A stretch of DNA of 64,000 nt, taken from positions 62,001 through 126,000 of the forward strand of contig NZ_FNGM01000003.1 in assembly GCF_900102965.1 (NCBI RefSeq), given 5' to 3'. Positions 17,839 through 25,851 of the stretch are shown piece by piece; positions within the stretch are counted from its first letter, which is position 1; each line of letters opens with the position of its first letter. Origin of the DNA: Paenibacillus jilunlii (GTDB taxonomy: Bacteria > Bacillota > Bacilli > Paenibacillales > Paenibacillaceae). The position numbers and the translations under genes were made by a program. A model generated the notes under the pieces. It was not told the origin of the DNA. It was given only the letters and a program-made list of their open reading frames with translations, and did no database searches.

Positions 17839-19200
17839 ATGAAAGTATTGATTGCCATCTTGACCCTCCTGACATTCAGCATGTCGGGAACCTATGTCCA
17901 GGCGAAGGAGAACCGGAAGCAGCCGCCCCCCGCAGCCGCCGAGCGCCAGCTTTGGCAATCGAAAGGGTATGGACATATATTGGAAATAGAGGGCCAATCC
18001 GTTAAGGTCTACAGCTACACCAAGGACAGCTTGGTACCGTTCGGGAAAGGAAATATCGAGAACAACGGCGACATTTATATTAATGAAATTTACGACAACA
18101 CCAAATCCCAGGAGCAATTAAATGCCCCGCGATTTCCGATGGGCCGCTTCGTTAACGGCAGCTTGACCGATGGCTTGGGGTACGTGCAGCATCTCAAACG
18201 GATCGATAATCTTCCCAAGGTGAAGTATAACGGATTCAGCAATGATCCCGTGCAAAATTTTGAAGTATTCTGGCAATCCTTTGAAGAGAATTTCAGTTTC
18301 TTTCCGCTCGTCAAAGTGAATTGGAAAGAGGTGTACAAAGAGTATCGGCCCAAAGTTGGCGCCTCTACCTCCGAGAAGGAACTGGAGGACATTTTGACGC
18401 AAATGTTCCAAAAGCTAAACGACGGACACAGCATCATATTCGGTAAAAAGGGTATGATCTTCTCCAAGTCCAAAGTTGAGCGAGAGGAATTTTTCGAAGC
18501 CAATTCGAAGTCGATGCAACGAAACGTCGAAGACGGATATATGAAAGGGGCGGTAAAGAGCAAGCTCGACGGGCGCATTGTTTATGGCCAAACGAAAAGC
18601 GGCGACGCTTACATCAAGCTGATTGGTTTTGACGAGTCCGATCCGCAGAAAATTGACCAAGCGCTGGCGGAAATGGTGCAGGATCTGGCGAACTGCCGCA
18701 ACTTTATGATCGATATGCGCTTTAATGAGGGGGGCGAGGACTTCTTCGGGTTGAAAATAGCCGGCTTGTTTGCCGAGAAACGCAAGCTGGCGTATGCCAA
18801 ACAGGCCCGAACAGGCGGATACGAGCAATTCTCCAAGCCTACGCAGGTATATATCGAACCGGGAGCAAAGCAGTTTTCAGCTGACAATATTGTGGTGCTG
18901 ACCAGTCCGATAACGGTAAGCGCTGGCGAGACAGGGACGATGGCCTTAAAAGCATTGGACAAAGTAACGGTTATCGGGGAAAAGACGTGCGGATACTTTT
19001 CGGACATGCTGCTTAAACTGTTGCCGAACAAACAGATATTCTCCCTGAGCAACGAACGCTATACATCGCCTGACGGCACTAATTACGAGCAGCGCGGCCT
19101 GCCGCCGGACGAAAAGATCATGATCAAGCAAGCCGATATTGATGCCGGCAAGGACCCGGTGATGAACCGGGCATTGGAATTGCTTAAAAAGAAGCCATAA
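17839..19200 (+). CDS. Secreted S41 family peptidase
   Basis: 453 aa with a typical signal peptide (MKVLIAILTLLTFSMSGTYVQA). The C-terminal half has the tail-specific protease/S41 fold: FMIDMRFNEGG, IVVLTSPITVSAGETGTMAL with the likely nucleophile Ser361, then VIGEKTCGYFS and RGLPPDE. No PDZ domain is visible. The first 200 residues after the signal are a family-specific region (VFWQSFEENFSFFPL, QMFQKLNDGHS), a layout common in tricorn-like S41 proteins of Firmicutes. AAGGAGG precedes the ATG at 17839. It stands 88 bases after the histidine kinase and may be the output or a regulator of that system. Confidence 0.85.
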   Translation: MKVLIAILTLLTFSMSGTYVQAKENRKQPPPAAAERQLWQSKGYGHILEIEGQSVKVYSYTKDSLVPFGKGNIENNGDIYINEIYDNTKSQEQLNAPRFPMGRFVNGSLTDGLGYVQHLKRIDNLPKVKYNGFSNDPVQNFEVFWQSFEENFSFFPLVKVNWKEVYKEYRPKVGASTSEKELEDILTQMFQKLNDGHSIIFGKKGMIFSKSKVEREEFFEANSKSMQRNVEDGYMKGAVKSKLDGRIVYGQTKSGDAYIKLIGFDESDPQKIDQALAEMVQDLANCRNFMIDMRFNEGGEDFFGLKIAGLFAEKRKLAYAKQARTGGYEQFSKPTQVYIEPGAKQFSADNIVVLTSPITVSAGETGTMALKALDKVTVIGEKTCGYFSDMLLKLLPNKQIFSLSNERYTSPDGTNYEQRGLPPDEKIMIKQADIDAGKDPVMNRALELLKKKP

Positions 19201-19250
19201 GGGATATCCCTTTCACTCATCGGGACTCCTCCAATGGGATAAAACACAAG

Positions 19251-19282
19251 CCCCTGGCAAATGTAAATGCCGGGGTTTTTTT
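19251..19282 (+). terminator. Terminator after the S41 peptidase gene
   Basis: CCCCTGGCA / TGCCGGGG stem with one bulged T, followed by seven T. Confidence 0.85.
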
Positions 19283-19463
19283 GGCGTTCATTCCGCAAAA
19301 TCACCGGGTATCCCGAAGCCATTCCGTAAGGCGGACGGACGGATACCCTTCGGCTTTGTCTTCGTTTAGAAGACGATAAGCTCACTGAATATATCTAGTT
19401 CAACTTATACAGATATAAAATAATTAACAGAATGCACTCTTTTTTATGGGAAATAAACAGTCG

Positions 19464-19493
19464 TTTACATATTGTTCCGTGCCGCTGTATACT
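19464..19493 (+). promoter_or_regulatory. Promoter upstream of the 75-aa gene
   Basis: TTTACA (19464-19469), 18 bases, TATACT (19488-19493). It would give a leader of about 110 bases before the GTG at 19614. The gap 19201-19613 otherwise holds only the S41 terminator. Confidence 0.55.
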
Positions 19494-19613
19494 ACCTATG
19501 TATGGAAATTCTCCTGTCTGAAATGGAAAGACTGCTAATCTGTTATTCATAGATTCCAAAAAATCAGGGGATTGCCCGAATGGGTATCAACGAGCCGATA
19601 AGGAGGTGCCTTT

Positions 19614-19841
19614 GTGAAGTCAACGTATAAAGTTCTGACGAGCGATGCCGATTTGTTCGCAGCGGCGCTTGCTCAAGTGAAGGTATACGTCGTTCAGCTA
19701 ATTGAAGGCAAGCCGCATGTTATTGCAGACTATGCCGGACCTGTGCAGAGATGGACCCCGGATGATGTGCTTGTAGCCGGAATGTGTTACAGCCGGGATG
19801 GATTTGAATTCAGAGTCCGTATTCCGAAAAAACAGGAATAA
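19614..19841 (+). CDS. Small hypothetical protein
   Basis: 75 aa, GTG start at 19614 with AGGAGGTG at 19601-19608, a near-perfect ribosome site. The sequence reads as a compact alpha/beta domain (YKVLTSDADLFAAALAQV, VYVVQLIEGK, FEFRVRIPKK). Cytoplasmic, family not recognised. The strong initiation signals argue that it is a real, well-expressed gene. Confidence 0.7.
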   Translation: MKSTYKVLTSDADLFAAALAQVKVYVVQLIEGKPHVIADYAGPVQRWTPDDVLVAGMCYSRDGFEFRVRIPKKQE

Positions 19842-19920
19842 CAGATGGCGCAGGCGCCAATCTGAATGAGCCTGTTCCCGTCAGCAAAAGGTACACCACC
19901 TCTTGCTTAATCCTGGTTGT

Positions 19921-19946
19921 GAGCTGCGGACAAGCGGCTCTTTTGT
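19921..19946 (+). terminator. Terminator after the 75-aa gene
   Basis: GAGC(T)GC (19921-19927) pairs with GC(G)GCTC (19934-19940), then TTTTGTTTGTTT. The stem is short. Confidence 0.45.
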
Positions 19947-20030
19947 TTGTTTCTGTAATTCCTGCCAGATCGCACATACCAATGCAGCATTCATTGCATC
20001 TCTTATACTATCAAACGTAAAAGAGGTGTA

Positions 20031-20252
20031 ATGATGACAGAACGTGAGCGTGCAAGAATCCGCAGAGCGCTGAATTTGCTGCGGGCGCAAAGAGCTATTT
20101 TGCTGGAGAGACTGGAAGAAATCAATGAAAATTTGCGGCGTGTGCCTAATCCCAGCCGGGCCAGACGCGAGCTGCTGGCTGCGAGAGCTTCCATTCGTGA
20201 AGCATTGCGCTTAAATGCGGCTGCAATCCGGTTACTCCGCAGCATTCTGTAG
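20031..20252 (+). CDS. Small basic helical protein
   Basis: 73 aa, more than one-fifth Arg, with no aromatic residues. It is nearly all predicted helix with heptad-like Leu/Ile spacing (LLRAQRAILLERLEEINENL), so probably a short antiparallel coiled coil. AAGAGGTG precedes twin ATGs at 20031 and 20034. The high positive charge could fit nucleic-acid or spore binding, but no family is recognised. Confidence 0.6.
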   Translation: MMTERERARIRRALNLLRAQRAILLERLEEINENLRRVPNPSRARRELLAARASIREALRLNAAAIRLLRSIL

Positions 20253-20357
20253 TTAGCTTGGGGTTTAGCAGCAGAAGTCTTGCGATTCAGGGCATCCTTC
20301 GGGGTGCCTTTTCAATGTTATATGTATCATAACCTACATAACTGGAGGGTGAAGAGA

Positions 20358-20900
20358 ATGGAAGAGAATTTGCGGCAGCGATTGGGGCTGCCAATGCAGC
20401 ATGAAACTGGAGATATGGTTGTAACGCCTGCACCAAATGCGGATACGGAAGGGATAACCGTCCTGAATGTATCCAGGGAAGATGTAGAGAAGGGGCGGCT
20501 GGAAAATTATCTGCGGGAGTTCAAAAAGTACGAAAAGAAAAGGCTGCGCGGAAAGGTAACCCTAATCTTTAACGGGTATGAGCAAGACCGGAGAGAAATT
20601 TATCAGATCCGTGAGATCACGAACTGGATGGATCGTCTGCTGAAGAATATCCCTTATCTGTTCTACTTTTTAAGCCGGGAGAACTACAGCATGCGGATTG
20701 CATTCTTCTGCTTATCGGAAGTGGTGGGGCGCTCTGGAGTGGAAGTATCCATTACCAAAGAACAGGGCCGGCGGCTGATCGAAAAACTGGTTAAAAGCGC
20801 TGTAGTCTATGCCAGAAAGCTGAAGGAACCGGAGGAGGTTCAGCTTGCGCTGGCAGAAGGCATATTGGGTGAACTCGGATACGAGCAGACGCAGCAATAA
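20358..20900 (+). CDS. Hypothetical protein
   Basis: 180 aa from the ATG at 20358 with GGAGGGTGA at 20344-20352; an in-frame ATG upstream at 20280 lacks a site. The middle is rich in charged residues (REFKKYEKKRLRGKVTLIFN) and the rest is helical. No membrane segment or known catalytic motif is seen. Family unknown. It may share a transcript with the 73-aa gene 105 bases upstream. Confidence 0.6.
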   Translation: MEENLRQRLGLPMQHETGDMVVTPAPNADTEGITVLNVSREDVEKGRLENYLREFKKYEKKRLRGKVTLIFNGYEQDRREIYQIREITNWMDRLLKNIPYLFYFLSRENYSMRIAFFCLSEVVGRSGVEVSITKEQGRRLIEKLVKSAVVYARKLKEPEEVQLALAEGILGELGYEQTQQ

Positions 20901-21002
20901 AGCTGAGTGCCTCCGTGATGTTATTCTGCGGGCCATGATGTTGTTCATCAGGAGGCACAAGCCGTTTATTGCTTCAATATGTAGCGATGTACATGTACAG
21001 CT

Positions 21003-21380
21003 TTACAGGAAGTTAAAGGCCGTAATCTGATCTGCATAGACAATAAGCTGCTTATATTCAATTTCAGTCCCATAACTGGCAAAAGGACGTACAATCACGT
21101 TGTCCAGGACAACAAAATTGTAGTTGAATGATTTTTCGGGATGTTCAGCACCCAAGTAGGAGATGTATTCATCTACGATAACATCGTCCATTAGTGACTT
21201 GAAATTAAAGACATCCTCTTTACTGCCGGTATTTGTAGCTACATTGCCCTCAATGCTGCCGAACGCGGTAAGCAGATTGACTTTGCGTTCCCCGTGATTA
21301 TTGTTCAGTAAAAGGTTAGAGAGCTTACCCAGCGCTTCGACTTTAAAATCGACATGGGTTCTGACTTTGGATTGATTCAA
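21003..21380 (-). CDS. Hypothetical protein
   Basis: 125 aa on the minus strand. The TTG at 21380 has AAAGGAAG about 8 bases upstream; a GTG three codons earlier would touch that site. The predicted fold is mixed, with a long alternating beta region at the end (FNYNFVVLDNVIVRPFAS, then QLIVYADQITAF). Family not recognised. Confidence 0.55.
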   Translation of the reverse strand: MNQSKVRTHVDFKVEALGKLSNLLLNNNHGERKVNLLTAFGSIEGNVATNTGSKEDVFNFKSLMDDVIVDEYISYLGAEHPEKSFNYNFVVLDNVIVRPFASYGTEIEYKQLIVYADQITAFNFL

Positions 21381-21478
21381 ACCAGGCACTTCCTTTCAAG
21401 ATTTAATTTTCCAATGTACAAGTTTCGACATATTACTGCACTTTTCCTGTTAGTGCGCAAAATAAATGTTATAACATG

Positions 21479-21526
21479 AAGGACACCCTGCGAGGACGCT
21501 GCTGCACGTCTGGCTTGGGTGTCCTT
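21479..21526. terminator. Stem-loop between two minus-strand genes
   Basis: AAGGACACCC (21479-21488) and GGGTGTCCTT (21517-21526) pair perfectly over 10 bases. T-runs are weak on both sides, so efficiency is uncertain. It lies just past the end of the L,D-transpeptidase gene. Confidence 0.5.
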
Positions 21527-21543
21527 TGCATCCTTTGTGCGGG

Positions 21544-21882
21544 TTATTGCCGAATGGTTACCCGGGTTCCAACTGGAACGGTAGCTGCGAGCCACGATAC
21601 ATCCTCATTGTACATACGAATACAGCCGTGGGAGACCATTTTGCCTATCGAGGAAGGGTCATTAGTTCCATGAATTCCGTAATGGGGTTTGGACAGGCCC
21701 ATCCAAAAGGCGCCGAACGGGCCTCCAGGGTTACGCTGTTTGTTGATAATGGTATATTCTCCAACCGGAGAGACCGTTAACATTTTGCCAATCCCTACAG
21801 GGAACCCTCTAATAACAATGTTATTGTCGAGCAGATACAGCATCCGCTGGGACAGATCAATAATGATTCGATAGTTGGGCAT
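21544..21882 (-). CDS. L,D-transpeptidase (YkuD domain), minimal form
   Basis: 112 aa that are almost entirely a YkuD catalytic domain. The motif HGTNDPSSIGKMVSHGCIRM gives the catalytic His and Cys; the neighbouring GAFWMGLSK and PVGTRVTI complete the fold. Such enzymes make 3-3 cross-links or anchor proteins in peptidoglycan. The ATG at 21882 has AAGGAG about 10 bases upstream. In this form there is no signal peptide and no LysM domain, unlike B. subtilis YkuD. Longer in-frame extensions to 22029 have no ribosome site. Export may be cryptic, or the protein may act in the mother cell during sporulation; both are inference. Confidence 0.85.
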   Translation of the reverse strand: MPNYRIIIDLSQRMLYLLDNNIVIRGFPVGIGKMLTVSPVGEYTIINKQRNPGGPFGAFWMGLSKPHYGIHGTNDPSSIGKMVSHGCIRMYNEDVSWLAATVPVGTRVTIRQ

Positions 21883-22116
21883 TGTGATCAGCACTCCTTT
21901 ATGAACAGGATATGACTGTAGAGGAAGGAGGGTTCTGAAATAATCAACACCGATAAGCACCGGTGAGTCATGGGAACAAATGTTCCCGCTGAATAAAAAG
22001 GGCATATGGAAAGAGTGGATGGCGGACAAAATAGGTAACGGCGGAAGGTCAGACAGGAGAACAGGAAAAAGACTGTCCCGCTATTCCAGCGGAGCAGTCT
22101 TAATGGAGGGGAAAGG

Positions 22117-22743
22117 CTAATGAATATCGCGGAATAGACCAATAACTCTGCCCAGAATCGTGACACGATTCAGACGTAGAGGCTCGTACGCCGGATTCTC
22201 CGGCTGCAGGCGGATGTGGTCACGCTCTTTGTAGAAGGTCTTAACGGTTGCTTCATCTTCTTCGGTCATGGCAACCACGATATCGCCGTTATCCGCAGTC
22301 TGCTGCTGGCGGACGATCACGTAGTCACCGTTCATAATGCCTGCGTCTACCATACTGTCACCGAGAACAGACAGCATGAACACTTTGTTGTCTCCTACAT
22401 AATGAGTAGGCAGCGGAAAGTAATCCTCAATATTCTCAGTTGCTGTAATCGGCACCCCGGCAGTAACCTTTCCAACAACTGGAATGCGTGTTACCGTCTG
22501 AACGAACTGATGAACATTCTCGGAATCCTCTTGACCCAGCAATTCTATTGCACGCGGTTTCGTCGGATCGCGGCGGATAAGCCCTTTCTTCTCCAGCCGG
22601 TCCAGATGGCCATGTACCGTGGAGCTGGAAGCCAGTCCTACAGCTTCGCCGATTTCCCGGACAGAAGGCGGATAACCCTTGCTGCGGACTTCGTTACGAA
22701 TAAATTCCAGGATCGCCAGTTGACGACTCGAAATCTTTGACAT
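22117..22743 (-). CDS. lexA: SOS repressor LexA
   Basis: 208-aa repressor-protease. The N-terminal winged helix ([41 protein letters not shown]) binds SOS boxes. The self-cleavage bond is Ala-Gly in GKVTAGVPI, and the Ser-Lys dyad lies in LGDSMVDAG and ATVKTFY. The start is the ATG at 22743; the frame continues upstream but without a site. Two LexA boxes overlap its promoter and three lie on the yneA side, so lexA represses itself and its divergent neighbour. Confidence 0.98.
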   Translation of the reverse strand: MSKISSRQLAILEFIRNEVRSKGYPPSVREIGEAVGLASSSTVHGHLDRLEKKGLIRRDPTKPRAIELLGQEDSENVHQFVQTVTRIPVVGKVTAGVPITATENIEDYFPLPTHYVGDNKVFMLSVLGDSMVDAGIMNGDYVIVRQQQTADNGDIVVAMTEEDEATVKTFYKERDHIRLQPENPAYEPLRLNRVTILGRVIGLFRDIH

Positions 22744-22775
22744 CGGAATCAACCCCATATACTATGTTTGGGAAA

Positions 22776-22804
22776 ATTATAACATAGAACTGCCGTTCGT
22801 ACAA
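22776..22804 (-). promoter_or_regulatory. lexA promoter
   Basis: Read on the minus strand: TTGTAC (22804-22799), 17 bases, TATAAT (22781-22776). A LexA box fills the spacer. Confidence 0.8.
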
Positions 22805-22815
22805 ACATAAGTTCT
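22786..22815 (-). promoter_or_regulatory. Two LexA boxes at the lexA promoter
   Basis: AGAACTGCCGTTCG (22786-22799) lies between -10 and -35. AGAACTTATGTTTG, read on the minus strand (22815-22802), covers the -35. Both fit the Gram-positive consensus CGAACRNRYGTTYG, with the GAAC-N4-GTTY core intact. Confidence 0.85.
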
Positions 22816-22890
22816 AAAATGATGCGGAAATAGCGGGAATTTGTGAAATAAGCTGTCTTCATCTGTGTAAAAAGGGGCGTACATAAGAAG

Positions 22891-22969
22891 GGAACAATTG
22901 TTCGAAAAAACTATTGATCAAAACACTTGTTCGTGTTATATTGATTTCGAAAGTAAGAACAAGTGTTTG
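22891..22969 (+). promoter_or_regulatory. Three LexA boxes at the yneA promoter
   Basis: GGAACAATTGTTCG (22891-22904), AAAACACTTGTTCG (22920-22933, weaker left half, in the promoter spacer) and AGAACAAGTGTTTG (22956-22969, downstream of -10). The three sites bracket the promoter at 22914-22942. Confidence 0.85.
22914..22942 (+). promoter_or_regulatory. yneA promoter
   Basis: TTGATC (22914-22919), 17 bases, TATATT (22937-22942), 41 bases ahead of the ATG and overlapped by a LexA box. Confidence 0.75.
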
Positions 22970-22982
22970 GAGGTCGGTTAAT

Positions 22983-23387
22983 ATGTTAAAGTACAGCACA
23001 TACCGCAGTATTTACGATGAGGCTCATGAGGACCCTGCAGCTTCAATTGATAGACTGAATATTATGAATCTGCTCTTATCTGTTATTTCTCCATATCGCA
23101 CACTAATCCGGAAAGACAATATTGTGAAGCTGGCTTTGATTGTTCTGCTGGTGATCTCAGGATTTACGGTAGTGGGCAATGTGTTTGCAGGATCAGTATC
23201 CCCGGCCAAGCAGGAGAAGAGGGTCGTTGTTGAACGTGGGGATACGCTATGGAGCATTGCACTGAAGAATAAACCGGCCAATATGAGAACGGCTGTATAT
23301 ATAGAAGGAATCAAACGGACAAGCGGCCTGGAGAACAGTAATATCCAAGCCGGAGATGTGCTGACTTTGCCTGTATATTCATACTGA
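22983..23387 (+). CDS. yneA: SOS cell division suppressor YneA
   Basis: 134 aa. A cytoplasmic head of about 45 residues is followed by one membrane helix (KLALIVLLVISGFTVVGNVF) and an external LysM domain (VERGDTLWSIALKNKP, then IQAGDVLTLPVYSY). In B. subtilis YneA delays division during the SOS response and acts outside the membrane. The ATG at 22983 has GGAGG at 22969-22973. LexA boxes and the divergent lexA gene identify it. The long cytoplasmic head is larger than in B. subtilis YneA. Confidence 0.9.
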   Translation: MLKYSTYRSIYDEAHEDPAASIDRLNIMNLLLSVISPYRTLIRKDNIVKLALIVLLVISGFTVVGNVFAGSVSPAKQEKRVVVERGDTLWSIALKNKPANMRTAVYIEGIKRTSGLENSNIQAGDVLTLPVYSY

Positions 23388-23410
23388 ATCAGTACTCATA
23401 GATGGAGCTA

Positions 23411-23447
23411 AGAGCTTTCAGGGAGCAGACCTTGACAAGCTCTTTTT
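23411..23447 (+). terminator. Terminator after yneA
   Basis: AGAGCTT (23411-23417) pairs with AAGCTCT (23437-23443), then TTTTT. Confidence 0.7.
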
Positions 23448-23490
23448 CTCATGGCACAGTTAGAATGAATTTAAAGAGGAGGGAAACAAA

Positions 23491-23664
23491 TTGAATATTG
23501 ATGAATTGGTCGCCCGCATCAATGAATTGGCGCGCAAACAGAAGAGTGACGGCCTGAATGAAGAGGAGCTTGCGGAAAGAGCCAAGCTTCGTGAGATCTA
23601 CCTGGGCAATATCCGCAGCAACTTCCGCGCTCAGCTCAACAACATTGAGATTGTAGATAAATAA
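23491..23664 (+). CDS. DUF896 small protein (YnzC-like)
   Basis: 57 aa starting with TTG at 23491 behind GAGGAGGG (23476-23483). The sequence (IDELVARINELARKQKS, LNEEELAERAKLREIYL, NFRAQLNNIEI) matches the DUF896 pattern of two helices packed as a hairpin. The B. subtilis relative ynzC lies in the same SOS cluster after lexA-yneA-yneB; here no yneB resolvase gene is present between them. The molecular role is unknown. Confidence 0.9.
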   Translation: MNIDELVARINELARKQKSDGLNEEELAERAKLREIYLGNIRSNFRAQLNNIEIVDK

Positions 23665-23749
23665 GAGCAATGAACAAGGCAACAAGGCAGGAGTTAATGA
23701 TGCTCTGTTCCTTTTCATAGATATTTTAGGATGACTAGGGGGAACTGAC

Positions 23750-24277
23750 ATGGCCCGTTCTTGGGAAAGAATGGTTCAACGCAACACACAGCAAATCAAC
23801 AAGCAACGCAAGAAGCAAGGCAAAGAGTCCATCTATGCTTCAACCTCTTCTGCCGCTGCGAAGAGCAGCGATGTTTTCAAAGGCCGCAACATCGTATTTC
23901 CGGTAGTACTTATGCTGCTAGGCATAATGTTCTGGGTAGTTGGCTCCATTGATGAAGCTAAGGGAAGCGGCATTCTTGCCAACTGGCTGGGAGTTGTGCT
24001 GTATTTTCTGCTTGCGGCACTGCTGTTTTTCCGCCGTCCGTATTTGAAGGTAGAACGTGCCAGACTGTCCACCATTAAATATAACCGGGAGCGTCTGCTG
24101 CCGGCGGCAGATATTGAGAAGATTACCGTTACGCGCGGTACAGTCTCTATCAAGTATAAAGGCAAGCGCACACAGTGGGTCTTCTCCAGACTGATCAACC
24201 GTTATGACATTAAGGCTATGACTGAACGTCTGGAGCAGTTCGCCAAGCAGAACCATGTGGAAATAGTGAACGAATAG
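23750..24277 (+). CDS. Hypothetical membrane protein
   Basis: 175 aa. A basic, Gln-rich head, two membrane helices (about residues 48-66 and 75-94, FPVVLMLLGIMFWVVGSI and WLGVVLYFLLAALLFF) and a cytoplasmic tail of about 80 residues that looks like a small PH-like beta domain (KITVTRGTVSIKYKGKRTQW). AGGGGGA precedes the ATG. Family not recognised. It stands between the SOS genes and a HAD hydrolase gene and may share a transcript with the latter, whose start is 38 bases downstream. Confidence 0.7.
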   Translation: MARSWERMVQRNTQQINKQRKKQGKESIYASTSSAAAKSSDVFKGRNIVFPVVLMLLGIMFWVVGSIDEAKGSGILANWLGVVLYFLLAALLFFRRPYLKVERARLSTIKYNRERLLPAADIEKITVTRGTVSIKYKGKRTQWVFSRLINRYDIKAMTERLEQFAKQNHVEIVNE

Positions 24278-24315
24278 AAAAGATACAGACCAGCATAGGG
24301 AGAGGGAGAACTATA

Positions 24316-25101
24316 ATGCCGATTTCAGCCGTACTCTTTGACCTTGATGACACACTGCTCTGGGATGAGCGGAGCGTAGAAGAAGCATTCCGTTATGCCA
24401 GTGAAGCAGCAGGAGACTCCGTCGATCCCCGGGAGCTGGAAGCAGCAGTCCGCAGGGAAGCAAGGAATCTGTATGAATCGTATGAGACATTTCCGTTCAC
24501 CAAGCTGATTGGAATCAACCCTTTTGAAGCGTTGTGGGGGAATTTCACGGCCGGTGAACAGCTTGAATTCCGCCAAATGGAGCAGCTTGCCCCTGTCTAC
24601 CGCAAGGAATCCTGGCGCCGCGGACTGGCCGCGCTGGGTGTGGAGGATGAAGCTCTTGCCGAAACGCTGGCAGCTAAATTTGCCGCAGAACGCCGCAGCC
24701 GTCCGTATATATATGAAGAAACACTGCAAGTGCTGGATAAGCTGAAGGGGAAAGTGAAGCTGCTGCTCCTGACGAACGGATGTCCTGCGCTGCAGCAGGA
24801 GAAGCTTGACGGAGTGCCGGAACTGGTTCCTTACTTTGACCATGTTGTGATTTCGGGGAGCTTTGGCAAAGGCAAACCGGACAAGTCAATCTTCACACAT
24901 GCCATGAATCTGCTGGATATTGCCCCCGAGGAAGGAATAATGGTGGGGGACAAACTGACCACCGATATCCTTGGCGGACTTGGAGCAGGCTTGACAACCG
25001 TATGGATCAACCGCACCGGCAAAGCATCCGACCCGGAGATTACACCGGATTATCAGATTGGACATCTCAGCGAACTTCTGCCGCTTGTTGAAACTTTATA
25101 G
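24316..25101 (+). CDS. HAD superfamily hydrolase, YjjG/YfnB-like
   Basis: 261-aa phosphatase of the haloacid dehalogenase superfamily. Motif I is FDLDDTLLW, with the nucleophile and acid Asp pair; motif II is LLLTNG; motif III is the Lys in GKGKPDKSIF; motif IV is MVGDKLTTDILGG. The helical C1 cap lies between motifs I and II. Relatives act on nucleoside monophosphates or small phospho-metabolites. The substrate is not evident. GGGAGAGGGAG precedes the ATG. It ends at a clear terminator. Confidence 0.88.
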   Translation: MPISAVLFDLDDTLLWDERSVEEAFRYASEAAGDSVDPRELEAAVRREARNLYESYETFPFTKLIGINPFEALWGNFTAGEQLEFRQMEQLAPVYRKESWRRGLAALGVEDEALAETLAAKFAAERRSRPYIYEETLQVLDKLKGKVKLLLLTNGCPALQQEKLDGVPELVPYFDHVVISGSFGKGKPDKSIFTHAMNLLDIAPEEGIMVGDKLTTDILGGLGAGLTTVWINRTGKASDPEITPDYQIGHLSELLPLVETL

Positions 25102-25114
25102 AACCTCTTCCAAG

Positions 25115-25149
25115 AAGCCGTTATCCTGATATGGGATGCGGCTTTTTTA
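25115..25149 (+). terminator. Terminator after the HAD gene
   Basis: AAGCCG...ATCC pairs with GGGAT...CGGCTT, with T7 after the stem. Confidence 0.8.
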
Positions 25150-25303
25150 TTGAGGAGAAGTGTATGTGACCATCATCACAGCATAGTGCGGAAAAATGAG
25201 TTTCTTTACTGATAATTCGAATATTATGTGTATAATAGAAAAGAATGCTTCACAAGATGTCAGTATGACCATGAAATCTACCATTAACCTGGGAGGACTC
25301 CAA

Positions 25304-25726
25304 ATGTTGAACCCAAGGAAACTGACTGTGTTGATATCTTTAATCATAGCGGCAACTGTTTCGGGCTGTTCTGGCAGTAATGGGGACAATAATCATATGC
25401 ATGCTGTGTCAAATATGTCCATGGAGCCAATAAAAGTCGAACTGTCCTGGAGTCCTGAGCAGGTTGCTGCGGGCCAGAAGGTGGTTTTTGAGGCGCTGGT
25501 TACACAAGACGGCCAACCGGTAGATGATGCGAAGGAAGTCCTTTTTGAAGTCGTCAACAACAATGATAAGGGCCAGAAATTTGAGTTCACCGGGGAGTCA
25601 TCAGGGGATGGTATATATAAAGCTGAAGGAACGATGGAAGCGGAGGGGGAGTTTACGGTAACTTCCCACGTATCAGCACGGACACAGCATTCCATGCCAA
25701 GCAAAAAGCTAGTGGTTCAGCCCTAA
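25304..25726 (+). CDS. Lipoprotein with YtkA/FixH-like domain
   Basis: 140 aa from the ATG at 25304 behind GGGAGG. The signal peptide ends in a lipobox (ATVSGCSG), so the mature protein begins with a lipidated Cys and is tethered outside the membrane. The following His/Met-rich stretch (NNHMHAVSNMSM) precedes a beta-sandwich of YtkA/FixH type (VELSWSPEQVAAGQKVVFEAL, GIYKAEGTMEAEGEFTVTSHV). His/Met-rich heads often bind copper, which is inference here. It is monocistronic. Confidence 0.8.
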   Translation: MLNPRKLTVLISLIIAATVSGCSGSNGDNNHMHAVSNMSMEPIKVELSWSPEQVAAGQKVVFEALVTQDGQPVDDAKEVLFEVVNNNDKGQKFEFTGESSGDGIYKAEGTMEAEGEFTVTSHVSARTQHSMPSKKLVVQP

Positions 25727-25851
25727 TAGGATAGAAATCAAGACGTGGACTGCTGTCAGCAATTACAGATAAAGCAGAGAGGAAAGGAAGGCTTTTCGAA
25801 ATCCTTTAATTCTGCTAAACTTACTCTAATGTTTTACTGGGGGGATAGAAA

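Noticed and set aside
25727..25851. Cobalamin or SAM riboswitch ahead of metH
   Set aside because: The 125-base gap is too short and none of the conserved riboswitch core elements were recognised.
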